Assembly: GCF_015668195.1 (NCBI RefSeq)
Contig: NZ_JADPFC010000001.1
Span: forward strand, 434,001 to 498,000
Reading direction: 5' to 3'
Length of the DNA stretch: 64,000 nt
Source of the DNA: Romboutsia_C sp015668195
Lineage (GTDB): Bacteria; Bacillota; Clostridia; Peptostreptococcales; Peptostreptococcaceae
Shown piece after piece: positions 34,692 through 42,974 of this stretch. Both the position numbers and the translations under genes were made by a program. Below the pieces are notes generated by a model. It was not told the origin of the DNA. It saw nothing but the letters and a program-made list of their open reading frames with translations, and ran no database searches. Position 1 is the first letter of the stretch; each line of letters opens with the position of its first letter.

Positions 34692-35834
34692 TTAATCATA
34701 TATTGACTTTGAATATTCAGTAGGTGAGATACCAAATGATGTCTTAAATTTTTTAGAAAAATAGTGAATAGAAGAAAATCCAAGCATCTCAGATATTTCA
34801 CTAATAGTATAAGAAGTGTTTTTAATAAGTTCTTTACTTTTTGATAATTTTAATTCATTTATATAGTTTTTAACAGTATTATTCATATTCTTTTTAAATA
34901 GTGAATGTATCATAGATGGACTTATACAAAAATGATTACACAAAGTATTTATAGATAGTTTTTCACATATATGTTCATCTATAAATGAAAGTATTTCATT
35001 TAATAAGTTGTTTTCATAAGTTTGCCGCATGTGAGTAGTTGGTTTAGATTGAAAGTAGGTATTTTTTAGTCTGGCAGTATGTATAATAAGCTGTTTTAAG
35101 TAGCAAATAGATAAATCATTGGAGTATATATCATCGTTTGAAAGTTCTTCTATAAGTTTACTTACAATATTGTAGGATTCTCTTTCTAAAGTAAATACTT
35201 TATTACAAAGTATTTCATAGTCATTAGAGTCCATTTTAAAGTTAATAGTTAAGTAAGAGCTAATATTATCTAAAGTAGCTTGAGTATGAAATTGAAATGG
35301 AGCATAAAATATAAGATCTCCTTGTTTTAAGTTATATTCTTTACCATCTACATTAGTAGATAAGTTTCCTTTATCAACATATGTAAGCTCCCAATAAGTG
35401 TGAGATTCACCAGCAAAAGAATAGTTAGTTCCTTTTTCTTGATAAAACTTAGTATATATTTGATCAATATTAAGGGAAGATGAAATTTTAGTATAAGTAT
35501 ATTCTTCTTTTAGATTTATAGATTTAAATTCATCTTTAGATATTATGCTTACTTCACTTTCATCTGAAATTGATATTAAATTAAAGTATATTCCTTTTTT
35601 TAAGTTTATAGTTTTATTTATTATAAAAGATTTCATATCTTTCCCATCTAAGGAAACTAATATCATAACGACACCTTTGTTTACTTTTAAAAAGGTAGAA
35701 TTATCAGATGTTAATTTTAATTCCTTAATACTTTTGTTTTTTATATTTAGATCTTTTGAAAAATCTTTATATAAATTATCGCAAACTAGCTCCCCAAAAT
35801 TTTTAAAGGTAGGATTAGTAGTTTTTATGAACAT
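34692..35834 (-). CDS. AraC family transcription regulator
   Basis: A 380-residue regulator. The C-terminal 100 residues hold the double helix-turn-helix (ISPSMIHSLFKKNMNNTVKN, then ISEMLGFSSIHYFSKKFKTS, FGISPTEY). The middle has a cupin-like AraC binding region (about 130-210, with GESHTYWELTYVDKGN and LKQGDLIFYAPFQFH). The N-terminal 120 residues form a further domain I do not recognise. GGGGG lies before the ATG. No sugar or transport genes are adjacent, so targets are unknown. Confidence 0.88.
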   Translation of the reverse strand: MFIKTTNPTFKNFGELVCDNLYKDFSKDLNIKNKSIKELKLTSDNSTFLKVNKGVVMILVSLDGKDMKSFIINKTINLKKGIYFNLISISDESEVSIISKDEFKSINLKEEYTYTKISSSLNIDQIYTKFYQEKGTNYSFAGESHTYWELTYVDKGNLSTNVDGKEYNLKQGDLIFYAPFQFHTQATLDNISSYLTINFKMDSNDYEILCNKVFTLERESYNIVSKLIEELSNDDIYSNDLSICYLKQLIIHTARLKNTYFQSKPTTHMRQTYENNLLNEILSFIDEHICEKLSINTLCNHFCISPSMIHSLFKKNMNNTVKNYINELKLSKSKELIKNTSYTISEISEMLGFSSIHYFSKKFKTSFGISPTEYSKSIYD

Positions 35835-35847
35835 GGATACCCCCTAA

Positions 35848-36206
35848 AAAAGCTTAATGTGTTAAAATTTTCCCCTAATATAATTTTATACTATTTAATA
35901 TGGTATGTAAATTAAGATAAATAAAAGCGTATTTATTAGATAAATTGTATGGGAAAATGTTTATTCTAAATAGATTAGGGTATAAAAATAAAAAATGTAT
36001 AAAAAGTTATTATAATAGAAAACAATCCTAAAATAAATTTATTAAGTAAAATATATGAACAAAAGTTCAAAGTAAATTTTATAAAAATTGGTTTTAAAAT
36101 ATTTAGTTTTAATATAAAATGAAATTATAAGATATAAGTATAGATGTAGTAAATATTTGTATATCAACTTATATAAATATAAGTCATAGTATATATTATA
36201 GGTAAA
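35848..36206. other. Gap upstream of the CBS gene
   Basis: About 360 bp of very AT-rich sequence with no supportable coding frame. It must contain the AraC regulator's promoter on the minus strand; none stands out. The plus-strand promoter follows at 36207. Confidence 0.5.
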
Positions 36207-36235
36207 TTGACTTATATAATTAACTGTGATAAAAT
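36207..36235 (+). promoter_or_regulatory. Promoter of the CBS-domain gene
   Basis: TTGACT, 17 bp, TAAAAT. Confidence 0.75.
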
Positions 36236-36270
36236 CATTTAAAAAATTTATATTTAAAGGAGATATGAGT

Positions 36271-37080
36271 ATGTTAGAACCTGAACCCGAAAGGACCATC
36301 TTACAATCAATTTTTAAAAATGTGAAGGATTTTATAAATAAGATAATTCACATTGTAGCAGGTAAAAAAGAAAATAATCAATTAGATAATTTAGCTGTAG
36401 ACAGTAAGTTTGAATTAAACGACAAAGTAGCTAGAGAAATTATGGTATCAAGTAAAGATGCATTTTTAATAGATGTAAATGAAAATATAGATACCATATT
36501 AGATGATATATCTATAATAAATTATTCTAAAATACCTGTATATGAAGAATATGTAGACAATATAATAGGAGTCTTACATGTAAAAGATTTAATGATTGAA
36601 GCTAGAAAAGAAGGATTTAAAAATATAGACATAAGAAAGATTCTTCATAAACCATGTTTCATACCAGAAACTAAAAATGTAAGTGAATTATTTAATTCAA
36701 TAGATTCACAAAATGATAATTTATTTATATTAATAGATGAATATGGAGCATTTTCAGGCATAGTAAGTATGGAAGATTTAATCTGTGAGATTAAGGGTAT
36801 AACTTATGACAAAAGTGATTTACACCATGATAAAATCAAAAAAATAGATGAAAATAACTTTATAGTTAAAGGAGTATTAAGTGTAAGTGACTTTAACGAA
36901 ATATTTAATGTTAACATTGAAGAAGGAGATTATGACACCTTAAACGGTTATATTATAAATCAGCTAGGAAAGATTCCAAATGAGAACGAAGACATACAGA
37001 TTAATTTAGGAAAGTTAATTCTTAAATTAATAAGAGTTAACAAAAGAAGAATAGAAGATATTCAAATAAGTATATTATAG
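36271..37080 (+). CDS. CBS-pair/CorC-HlyC domain protein lacking the membrane domain
   Basis: A 269-residue cytosolic protein. It carries a CBS pair (about 55-180: VAREIMVSSKDAFLIDVNE, YSKIPVYEE..DNIIGVLHVKD, then LFILIDEYGAFSGIVSMEDL) and a C-terminal CorC_HlyC domain (about 190-265, NNFIVKGVLSVSDFNEIFN). This is the soluble half of CNNM/CorC magnesium-transport proteins; the DUF21 membrane domain is absent. ATG 36271 is chosen, eight bases after AAAGGAG; ATG 36265 is too close. It may act with a separate membrane subunit not in the window. Confidence 0.85.
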   Translation: MLEPEPERTILQSIFKNVKDFINKIIHIVAGKKENNQLDNLAVDSKFELNDKVAREIMVSSKDAFLIDVNENIDTILDDISIINYSKIPVYEEYVDNIIGVLHVKDLMIEARKEGFKNIDIRKILHKPCFIPETKNVSELFNSIDSQNDNLFILIDEYGAFSGIVSMEDLICEIKGITYDKSDLHHDKIKKIDENNFIVKGVLSVSDFNEIFNVNIEEGDYDTLNGYIINQLGKIPNENEDIQINLGKLILKLIRVNKRRIEDIQISIL

Positions 37081-37104
37081 GTGTAGATTATTCTACACCT
37101 TTTT
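37079..37104 (+). terminator. Terminator after the CBS gene
   Basis: AGGTGTAGA, TTAT loop, TCTACACCTTTTT, starting on the stop codon. Confidence 0.88.
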
Positions 37105-37227
37105 ATAGTGTTTATGTTAAATGATTATAAAATAATAGTATCTATTTGATATACATAATATAGTAACTTTTAATTATATATTGTCATATACATATACAAA
37201 ATAAAAAATCAACTAGGGGGATTTTAC

Positions 37228-37947
37228 ATGCAATTAAATAATGACAATATGAATAAAAATAACATGAAAAATAAACCTTTACAAGGGCAAGGAATGAATT
37301 CACAATTCCCAGGGGGATCTCAAGGTCAAGGAATGAATCAACAATTCCCAGGGGGATCTCAAGGTCAAGGAACAAATCAACAATTCCCAGGAGGATCTCA
37401 AGGTCAAGGAACAAATCAACAATTCCCAGGAGGGTCTCAAGGCCAAGGAATGAATCAACAATTCCCAGGAGGGTCTCAAGGACAAGGTGGTTTACCAAGT
37501 ATGCCACCGCAACCACAACCAAATCAACAACAACCGCAACTAAAGTCAAAGCCACAGCCTGATGATGATAATGAAAGGTCAAGAGTAAAGATAAAGTCAG
37601 TATTTGAAGATAAATTTGTAGTAATTGGAAGAGATGTTTTTTTATATGCAGCAGCTGAAAGCGCTAATAGAGGTGATACATTTAGGATTATAATAGATGG
37701 CAATAAAGCAAAAATAAGAGAAGCAGGAGGAAGTTTCGTAAGAGTAGATAATAGAGACTTTTTAATTGCAGATACTGATAGAAGAGGAGCTACAGAGTTT
37801 ACAATATATAGAACAGGTGATAGGGAATATGTATTAAGAGCTCCAAATGGATACTTTGTTAGAGTTAGAGAAAATGATAATAGATTAGTAGCAAGGGCAG
37901 TAAGTGCTGGTTCAAGAACTAGATTTAGATTTAGAAGGGTAGATTAA
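37228..37947 (+). CDS. Gln/Pro/Gly tandem-repeat protein with a beta-trefoil-like C-terminal domain
   Basis: A 239-residue protein. After an Asn/Lys-rich start come five contiguous 13-residue repeats, consensus MNQQFPGGSQGQG (residues 23-87), then a Pro/Gln linker (PPQPQPNQQQPQ). Residues about 118-239 are Arg- and Asp-rich beta structure with recurring units such as YVLRAPNGYFVRVREND and SFVRVDNRDFLIADTDR, the pattern of fascin-like beta-trefoils. No signal peptide or membrane helix. AGGGGG gives a clear start. Function unknown; a surface, spore-coat or matrix adhesive role is possible. Single-gene unit with a strong terminator. Confidence 0.75.
   Translation: MQLNNDNMNKNNMKNKPLQGQGMNSQFPGGSQGQGMNQQFPGGSQGQGTNQQFPGGSQGQGTNQQFPGGSQGQGMNQQFPGGSQGQGGLPSMPPQPQPNQQQPQLKSKPQPDDDNERSRVKIKSVFEDKFVVIGRDVFLYAAAESANRGDTFRIIIDGNKAKIREAGGSFVRVDNRDFLIADTDRRGATEFTIYRTGDREYVLRAPNGYFVRVRENDNRLVARAVSAGSRTRFRFRRVD
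37294..37488 (+). repeat. Five 39-bp tandem repeats inside the coding region
   Basis: Each unit encodes MN(Q/S)QFPGGSQGQG or TNQQFPGGSQGQG. Units differ by only a few bases, including synonymous GGG/GGA and GGT/GGC changes, so copy number may vary by slippage without shifting the frame. Confidence 0.9.
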
Positions 37948-37948
37948 T

Positions 37949-37989
37949 AATAAAGCGTATCTTATAATGTTATAAGATACGCTTTATTT
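37949..37989 (+). terminator. Terminator after the repeat protein gene
   Basis: A perfect 19-bp stem including AAAGCGTATCTTATAA and its complement, 2-nt loop, T tract. Confidence 0.9.
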
Positions 37990-38005
37990 GATTAAAAAAT
38001 GAATT

Positions 38006-39118
38006 TTATATTTTTCTATATCTTTTTAGGCCTACTATATTTAATAATGAAAGTATTATAGCAAATAGTATTAATATAATTATATCCATGTATATATCAC
38101 TAAATGTATAGCCTTTTACTATTATACCACTAAGTGCATCAGATCCGTAGTATAGTGGAGTAAATCTAGATAAAACTTGTAGCCAATTAGCCATTGATTT
38201 TACTGGCATTATTCCTGTAAAAAAAATTTGAGGAACTATTATAATTGGTATAAACTGCACCATCTGAAATTCTGAATTTGCAAAAGTAGACATTAAAACA
38301 CCTAAAGATAATGCTACAAAGGCTATTAGTATATTTATAATTATTACTAAAAATACACTTCCAATTATTTTTATATTTAGAACATATACAGAAAATAGTA
38401 CTAAAATTATAGTTTGAATAACTGAGAATAATCCATAACCTAGTAAGTAACCTCTTATAATATCACTTCTTTTAATTGGAGTAGAAAGTAGTTTTTCTAG
38501 TGTGCCTGAAGTTCTTTCTTTTAAAAGAGATATACCTGATACTAAAAATACAAAGAAGAATACAAAAAATCCAATTAGTATAGGGCTTAAAGTATCAAAA
38601 TAAGATAAATTTTCATCTCCATATATATAGTTATTTTTAATAGACACTTTGCTAATATTTAAGTTAGTACTTGAGTTAAGTATATTTTTAGCAAAGGCAA
38701 ATTGTTTTTGATATGAGTTAAGCGAATTTTTAATATTTATTATTTCGTCTTTTGCTAATGTAGCATTTATCTTAGCTTCTATTTGTTTACTATCTTGAGG
38801 AGAACTATTTTCATAAGTAACATTTAAAGTATTATCATCTAAATATATAAATGCACTTAAATCATCTTTTAATATTTTATCTTTTATATTATCTTTATTT
38901 GAATAATTTAATATATTTAAATCTGTTTCCTTTAAGTTATTATTAAATTCACTATTAGTATTACACACACCTACATTTAGCTTTAAATCTTTACTTGAAT
39001 TAAATAAAAAATATACTAAAGACATAACTATAAGAGGTGCAAACATCATAAGAGCTAGGGTTCTTTTATCGTTTATAGTTTGTTTTATAATTCTAATTGC
39101 TAATGCTTTAACTCTCAT
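38006..39118 (-). CDS. ABC-2 type exporter permease
   Basis: A 370-residue permease of the YhgE/NatB-like ABC-2 class. One N-terminal helix (about 20-40) is followed by a large extracytoplasmic loop (to about 170) and then five helices (from about 175). The motif LLKERTSGTLEKLLSTPIKR precedes the transmembrane core, as usual for the family. Its ATG overlaps the ATPase stop by four bases, so the two are coupled. The substrate may be a drug, a peptide or sodium; it cannot be set. Confidence 0.9.
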   Translation of the reverse strand: MRVKALAIRIIKQTINDKRTLALMMFAPLIVMSLVYFLFNSSKDLKLNVGVCNTNSEFNNNLKETDLNILNYSNKDNIKDKILKDDLSAFIYLDDNTLNVTYENSSPQDSKQIEAKINATLAKDEIINIKNSLNSYQKQFAFAKNILNSSTNLNISKVSIKNNYIYGDENLSYFDTLSPILIGFFVFFFVFLVSGISLLKERTSGTLEKLLSTPIKRSDIIRGYLLGYGLFSVIQTIILVLFSVYVLNIKIIGSVFLVIIINILIAFVALSLGVLMSTFANSEFQMVQFIPIIIVPQIFFTGIMPVKSMANWLQVLSRFTPLYYGSDALSGIIVKGYTFSDIYMDIIILILFAIILSLLNIVGLKRYRKI

Positions 39119-39834
39119 TTAGTTTCACCTCCTAATTTTAAAAATATTTCTTCTATAGTATTAACTTCAAATTCTTTTATTAAATTATTAGGAGTACCAG
39201 TAGCAATTATTTTACCGTCCCTTATTAAAGCTAATCTATCACATTTTACTGCTTCATCCATAACGTGAGTTGTTACTATTATAGATTTTCCTTCATTTTT
39301 TAAGTTATAAAGCTCATTCCATATATCAAATCTAAGGCGAGGGTCTATACCTACAGTAGGTTCATCTAATATTAAAAGAGCAGGGTCTTGAATTAGAGAT
39401 ATAGCAAGTGATAGTCTTCTTTTCATACCTCCTGAAAAACTTTTAACTTTTTTTGAAAGATGATTTTCAAGATTAACTAATTTTGAAGTATAATCTATTC
39501 TTTCTTTTATTTTAGATTTATTTAATCCAAATATTTTTCCTAAAAAATCCAAATTTTCTTTTGCACTTAAATCTTCATACAAAGCATCTGATTGTGCCAT
39601 ATATCCTATGTTTTGTAATAAGTCTAAATTAGGAATGGGTTTATTAAATACTTTTATAGATCCACTATCTATTTTTTCCATACCTATTATAGCTTTAACA
39701 AAAGTTGTTTTACCAGCACCAGAAGGTCCTATAAGACCAACTATTTCACCTTTTTTTATATTTAAGCTTAAACCATCTAAAATTATAGATTTAGATATTT
39801 TCTTAGAAATATTTGAAACTTCAACAATATTCAT
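39115..39834 (-). CDS. ABC exporter ATPase (CcmA/DrrA-like)
   Basis: A 239-residue ATPase with Walker A GPSGAGKTT, C-loop KSFSGGMKRRLSLAISL, Walker B LLILDEPTVGIDP and the switch THVMDEAVKCDR. The early MAQSDALYEDLSAKENL segment is typical of DrrA/NatA-type exporters. Upstream, AAAGGAGT provides the ribosome site. It energises the permease at 38006-39118. Confidence 0.93.
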   Translation of the reverse strand: MNIVEVSNISKKISKSIILDGLSLNIKKGEIVGLIGPSGAGKTTFVKAIIGMEKIDSGSIKVFNKPIPNLDLLQNIGYMAQSDALYEDLSAKENLDFLGKIFGLNKSKIKERIDYTSKLVNLENHLSKKVKSFSGGMKRRLSLAISLIQDPALLILDEPTVGIDPRLRFDIWNELYNLKNEGKSIIVTTHVMDEAVKCDRLALIRDGKIIATGTPNNLIKEFEVNTIEEIFLKLGGETK

Positions 39835-39917
39835 AAAATACTCCTTTCTATTTTAATATGTACTGTGCCTATTAATGATTATACTACAATTATAATAAAG
39901 TTAGAAAACTTAAGGAT

Positions 39918-39960
39918 ACTTAAAAAGAGGACTCTTAATTTTTAAGTCCTCTTTTTAAGT
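39918..39960. terminator. Bidirectional terminator
   Basis: ACTTAAAAAGAGGACT and AGTCCTCTTTTTAAGT, 16-bp perfect stem with an 11-nt loop. It ends the DUF6873 transcript on the minus strand. Confidence 0.88.
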
Positions 39961-39970
39961 ATATTTTTTA

Positions 39971-40183
39971 TTAGTCTATTATTTCTATAGATTTTATATT
40001 GTTTTTATCTAAAGATATAGAACTACCAAGCTCAAATCCAGATACAGTAAGTAAACTTACATATTGATTAGAATTAAATTTGTCCATCCAATCAAGTAAT
40101 GAATTAAAGTTTTTAATGTTATTTCTTTCTACTATTTTAGTAAAACCATTATTAAAGGTTATTTTTAATTTATTAACGCTCAA
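39971..40183 (-). CDS. Small protein of unknown function
   Basis: A product of about 70 residues. Pattern: LKITFNNGFTKIVERN, then SLLDWMDKFNSNQYVSLLTV and a final ISLDKNNIKSIEIID, which looks like a compact all-beta fold with one helix. TTG 40183 is chosen since AAAGGTG lies eight bases before; a TTG at 40201 is an alternative. It follows the DUF6873 gene by about 20 bp and shares its terminator, so the two are probably co-transcribed. I recognise no family with certainty. Confidence 0.6.
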   Translation of the reverse strand: MSVNKLKITFNNGFTKIVERNNIKNFNSLLDWMDKFNSNQYVSLLTVSGFELGSSISLDKNNIKSIEIID

Positions 40184-40204
40184 ATATGTCACACCTTTCA
40201 AAAA

Positions 40205-40954
40205 TTAATACATAATAGGTATTAAAGAGCCTAAGTCTAATAATTTTTCATCACTTAAAGAAACTATTTCTTTATTTTTAGATTTAACAAAATCATAAAT
40301 CATACCATAATCAGGATGAAGCTTGATATTACCGTAAAAAGCTAATTCTTTATGAGATATAAGTCCGCTACATCCACCTATAAATCCATAATTCATATTA
40401 AATAATTCAATATTTCCTTTAGATATAAGTAAGCAATCAATATTGTGTTTTATTACTTCTTTATATATACCTTCATCTGAAGTTATAATAGAATTTTCAT
40501 CAACAATACATACCGAACACTTTGTATATCCTTGATTTACATTAATCATAGTAAGATTATTTTCTTTTATGTAATTTAAAATGTTTTTGTCTGTATAATC
40601 AAAATTATGAATAGCATACTTTCCAAACAAGCAAACATTATATTGTATATTATTAGGATAGTTACTTTCTATAGGTAAATCTCCTTTTATGACATTAAAG
40701 TTATATTTTTTTAGTTTATCATTATAATAGTCATAAACATCAGGAGATACAACTATATTTTCATCATTTAATTTGAATATACTTATATCTGGATGAAACT
40801 TTATAGCATCATAAGAATTTTCACATCCAATTGTTTTTATTAAATCTACACCTCTAGCTCTTAGATTTTTCTCCATCGTAGGAGTAATTCTTTTGTCTAC
40901 TATTGCTAATTTAACATAGTCATTAACTATAAAAGAATCTTTTATAAATTTCAT
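40205..40954 (-). CDS. DUF6873 family protein (guanidino-modifying-enzyme-like fold)
   Basis: A 249-residue cytosolic protein starting MKFIKDSFIVNDYVKLAIVD. Repeating alpha/beta units with KFHPDISIFKLND, NVCLFGKYAIHNF, VNQGYTKCSVCIVDENSIIT and YGFIGGCSGLISHKELAFYG match the clostridial DUF6873 group, related by fold to amidinotransferases and arginine deiminases. A Cys in GGCSG and a His at HPD could be active-site residues, but no activity has been assigned. The gene leads a two-gene unit. Confidence 0.7.
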   Translation of the reverse strand: MKFIKDSFIVNDYVKLAIVDKRITPTMEKNLRARGVDLIKTIGCENSYDAIKFHPDISIFKLNDENIVVSPDVYDYYNDKLKKYNFNVIKGDLPIESNYPNNIQYNVCLFGKYAIHNFDYTDKNILNYIKENNLTMINVNQGYTKCSVCIVDENSIITSDEGIYKEVIKHNIDCLLISKGNIELFNMNYGFIGGCSGLISHKELAFYGNIKLHPDYGMIYDFVKSKNKEIVSLSDEKLLDLGSLIPIMY

Positions 40955-41017
40955 AAATTTTCTCCTAAATATATAATAATTTTAGCTTATCATAAAAATT
41001 TAATATTTTACAATATT

Positions 41018-41044
41018 AAAAGGCATGTTTTTACATGCCTTTTA
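41018..41044 (-). terminator. Terminator of the small acidic protein gene
   Basis: AAAAGGCATGT, TTTT, ACATGCCTTTT. Confidence 0.85.
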
Positions 41045-41054
41045 AGTAAGATTA

Positions 41055-41267
41055 TTATTTGTTATCTTCACTATTACTTTCATAAATATTAGGGTCTTGG
41101 GATGGATAAGAGTTATTTGTATTTATTACTCTAAAATTTATTAAATCAGTAGTTTCACTATCAGAACTTTCAAAAACGTTATTATTATCTATTATTTGAT
41201 TGTATTGGTCATCAAAATGATTTAAAAATGATAAATTATCATGTTTTTTGTTAGAGTTTTTTTTCAT
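41055..41267 (-). CDS. Small acidic Asn/Ser-rich protein, unknown
   Basis: A 70-residue hydrophilic product rich in Asn, Asp and Ser, with no predicted membrane helix or motif (for example DDQYNQIIDNNNVFESSDSE). AAAGGAGT stands eight bases before the ATG and a proper terminator follows, which supports expression. Low complexity suggests an unstructured protein. No family recognised. Confidence 0.5.
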   Translation of the reverse strand: MKKNSNKKHDNLSFLNHFDDQYNQIIDNNNVFESSDSETTDLINFRVINTNNSYPSQDPNIYESNSEDNK

Positions 41268-41652
41268 TTTATACTCCTTTGATAATAAGTTATATATTAA
41301 AAGTATATGTAAGTTAATATATTTTATGCTAATACTTAGATTAAATTGTTATAAATTTAGATAATATAAAGATTAAAAGTGGGTAATATATATAAAAATG
41401 TAAATATTAATTAATAAATAAAATAAAAGTCTTGTCATAATAAATAAGAAAAGGTTATAATATTAAAGAAAAATAACATTTACATTTTAATTATATTGGT
41501 AAATAAAACTTTATTAATTGTCGAAAAATATTGAAAAATGGTATGTATGGGGCAAGGCTTCTAATATTTAAGAAGTGCATATTATAAATATTTAGACTAG
41601 GTAAATAAACTAAACTTACCAAAAATTAAACAAAAGTAGAGGGCGAGAAAAT
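41268..41652 (+). promoter_or_regulatory. Long structured leader region of the nucleoside transporter gene
   Basis: The first 250 bp show nothing definite. Closer to the gene there are two small hairpins: GCTTCT/AGAAGT (about 41557-41576) and GGTAA/TTACC (41600-41620). They stand in a GC-richer segment, ATGGTATGTATGGGGCAAGG. The purine riboswitch core is not present. GAGGGCGAG is the ribosome site. Confidence 0.35.
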
Positions 41653-42888
41653 ATGACAATACTAATAAATGCACTAGGCATAATTATCTTGTTAGGAATA
41701 TTGTATCTGTTATCATCTAATAAAAAAGCAATAAATAAAAAGATGATAGCTAAAGCACTTGTAATACAATTTGTCCTAGCATTTTTACTGGTAAAATTCC
41801 CACTTGGAAGAGCTGCACTACAAAAGTTATCTGATGTAGTAACTGCTACTTTAAGTTATGGATTTGAAGGTTTATCATTTGTATTTGGGCCATTAGCAGA
41901 TTCTGGGGCTCCAACAGGTATGATATTTGGTATACAAGTTTTAGGTAACATAATATTCATATCATCATTAGTAGCTGCATTATACTATTTAGGTATAATA
42001 GGGGCTGTTGTTAAAGTAATAGGTGGGGTTATAGGTAAAGTACTTGGAACTTCTAAAGTAGAAAGTTTCGTTGCTGTTGCTAATATGTTCTTAGGACAAA
42101 CTGAATCTCCAATATTAGTTTCAAAATACTTATCAGGAATGACTAAAAGTGAAATAATGCTAGTTTTAGTATCTGGTATGGGGAGTATGTCTGCAACTGT
42201 TTTAATGGGATATGCAGGACTTGGAATACCTATGGAATACTTACTTATAGGTGGAGCATTAGTGCCACTTGGAAGTATAATAGTATCTAAGATAATACTT
42301 CCAGAAACAGAAGTTGAACATGAATTTGTAGACAAAGGTCATGAACATGAAGGTGCTAAAGAAGAAATAAGTATAGATAATAAAGGGGATAACCCAAATC
42401 TTATATCTGCAATATCTCAAGGTGCTAATGACGGGCTTCAAATGGCATTAGGTATAGGTGCTGCACTTATAGCTATAATAGCTTTAGTTGCTCTAATTAA
42501 TGGTATATTAGGAGTTGTAGGATTATCATTAGAACAAATATTATCATATATATTTGCACCAATAGGAGCATTAATGGGTCTTTCTCCAGACAAGATATTA
42601 ACAGCTTCTAAGCTTTTAGGAAGTAAGTTAGTATTAAATGAATTCGTTGCTTTCGGACAATTAGGTACTATATTACCAGACTTAGATTACAGAAGTGGTC
42701 TTATGATGGCAATATCTCTTTGTGGATTTGCTAATATATCAAGTATGGGTATATGTATATCAGGAATATCAGTATTCTGTCCAGAAAAGAGAAACTTACT
42801 ATCTAAGCTAGCATTCAAAGGAATGTTAGGAGGATTCTTCGTTAGTGTACTAAGTGCATTAATAGTTGGATTAATAATAGCTATATAA
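41653..42888 (+). CDS. nupC: Concentrative nucleoside transporter (NupC/CNT family)
   Basis: A 411-residue proton- or sodium-coupled nucleoside carrier with about ten helices. Family motifs: VFGPLADSGAPTGMIFGIQV, ANMFLGQTESPILVSKYL, the conserved GSMSATVLMGYAGLGIP segment and, near the C-terminus, LVLNEFVAFGQLG with GFANISSMGICISG. A charged His/Glu loop (HEFVDKGHEHEGAKEE) separates the halves. It is followed by a GGAACG hairpin terminator. Imported nucleosides would feed salvage. Confidence 0.93.
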   Translation: MTILINALGIIILLGILYLLSSNKKAINKKMIAKALVIQFVLAFLLVKFPLGRAALQKLSDVVTATLSYGFEGLSFVFGPLADSGAPTGMIFGIQVLGNIIFISSLVAALYYLGIIGAVVKVIGGVIGKVLGTSKVESFVAVANMFLGQTESPILVSKYLSGMTKSEIMLVLVSGMGSMSATVLMGYAGLGIPMEYLLIGGALVPLGSIIVSKIILPETEVEHEFVDKGHEHEGAKEEISIDNKGDNPNLISAISQGANDGLQMALGIGAALIAIIALVALINGILGVVGLSLEQILSYIFAPIGALMGLSPDKILTASKLLGSKLVLNEFVAFGQLGTILPDLDYRSGLMMAISLCGFANISSMGICISGISVFCPEKRNLLSKLAFKGMLGGFFVSVLSALIVGLIIAI

Positions 42889-42906
42889 TAAAATAAGATT
42901 AATTTA

Positions 42907-42935
42907 AGGAGGAACGAATCGTTCCTCCTTTTTTT
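42907..42935 (+). terminator. GGAACG hairpin, copy 2, serving as terminator
   Basis: AAGGAGGAACGA/TCGTTCCTCCTT then T5. A member of the four-copy hairpin family. Confidence 0.88.
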
Positions 42936-42974
42936 GTTATACTAATTAAGATATAAATAAAAAGGAGAGTTAAA

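Noticed and set aside
37184..37582. Long minus-strand frames over the tandem repeats
   Set aside because: They result from a 39-bp repeat, a multiple of three, with no stop in the opposite strand; low-complexity product and no ribosome site.
41341..41652. Purine riboswitch before the nucleoside transporter
   Set aside because: The conserved three-way junction core of that class could not be found.
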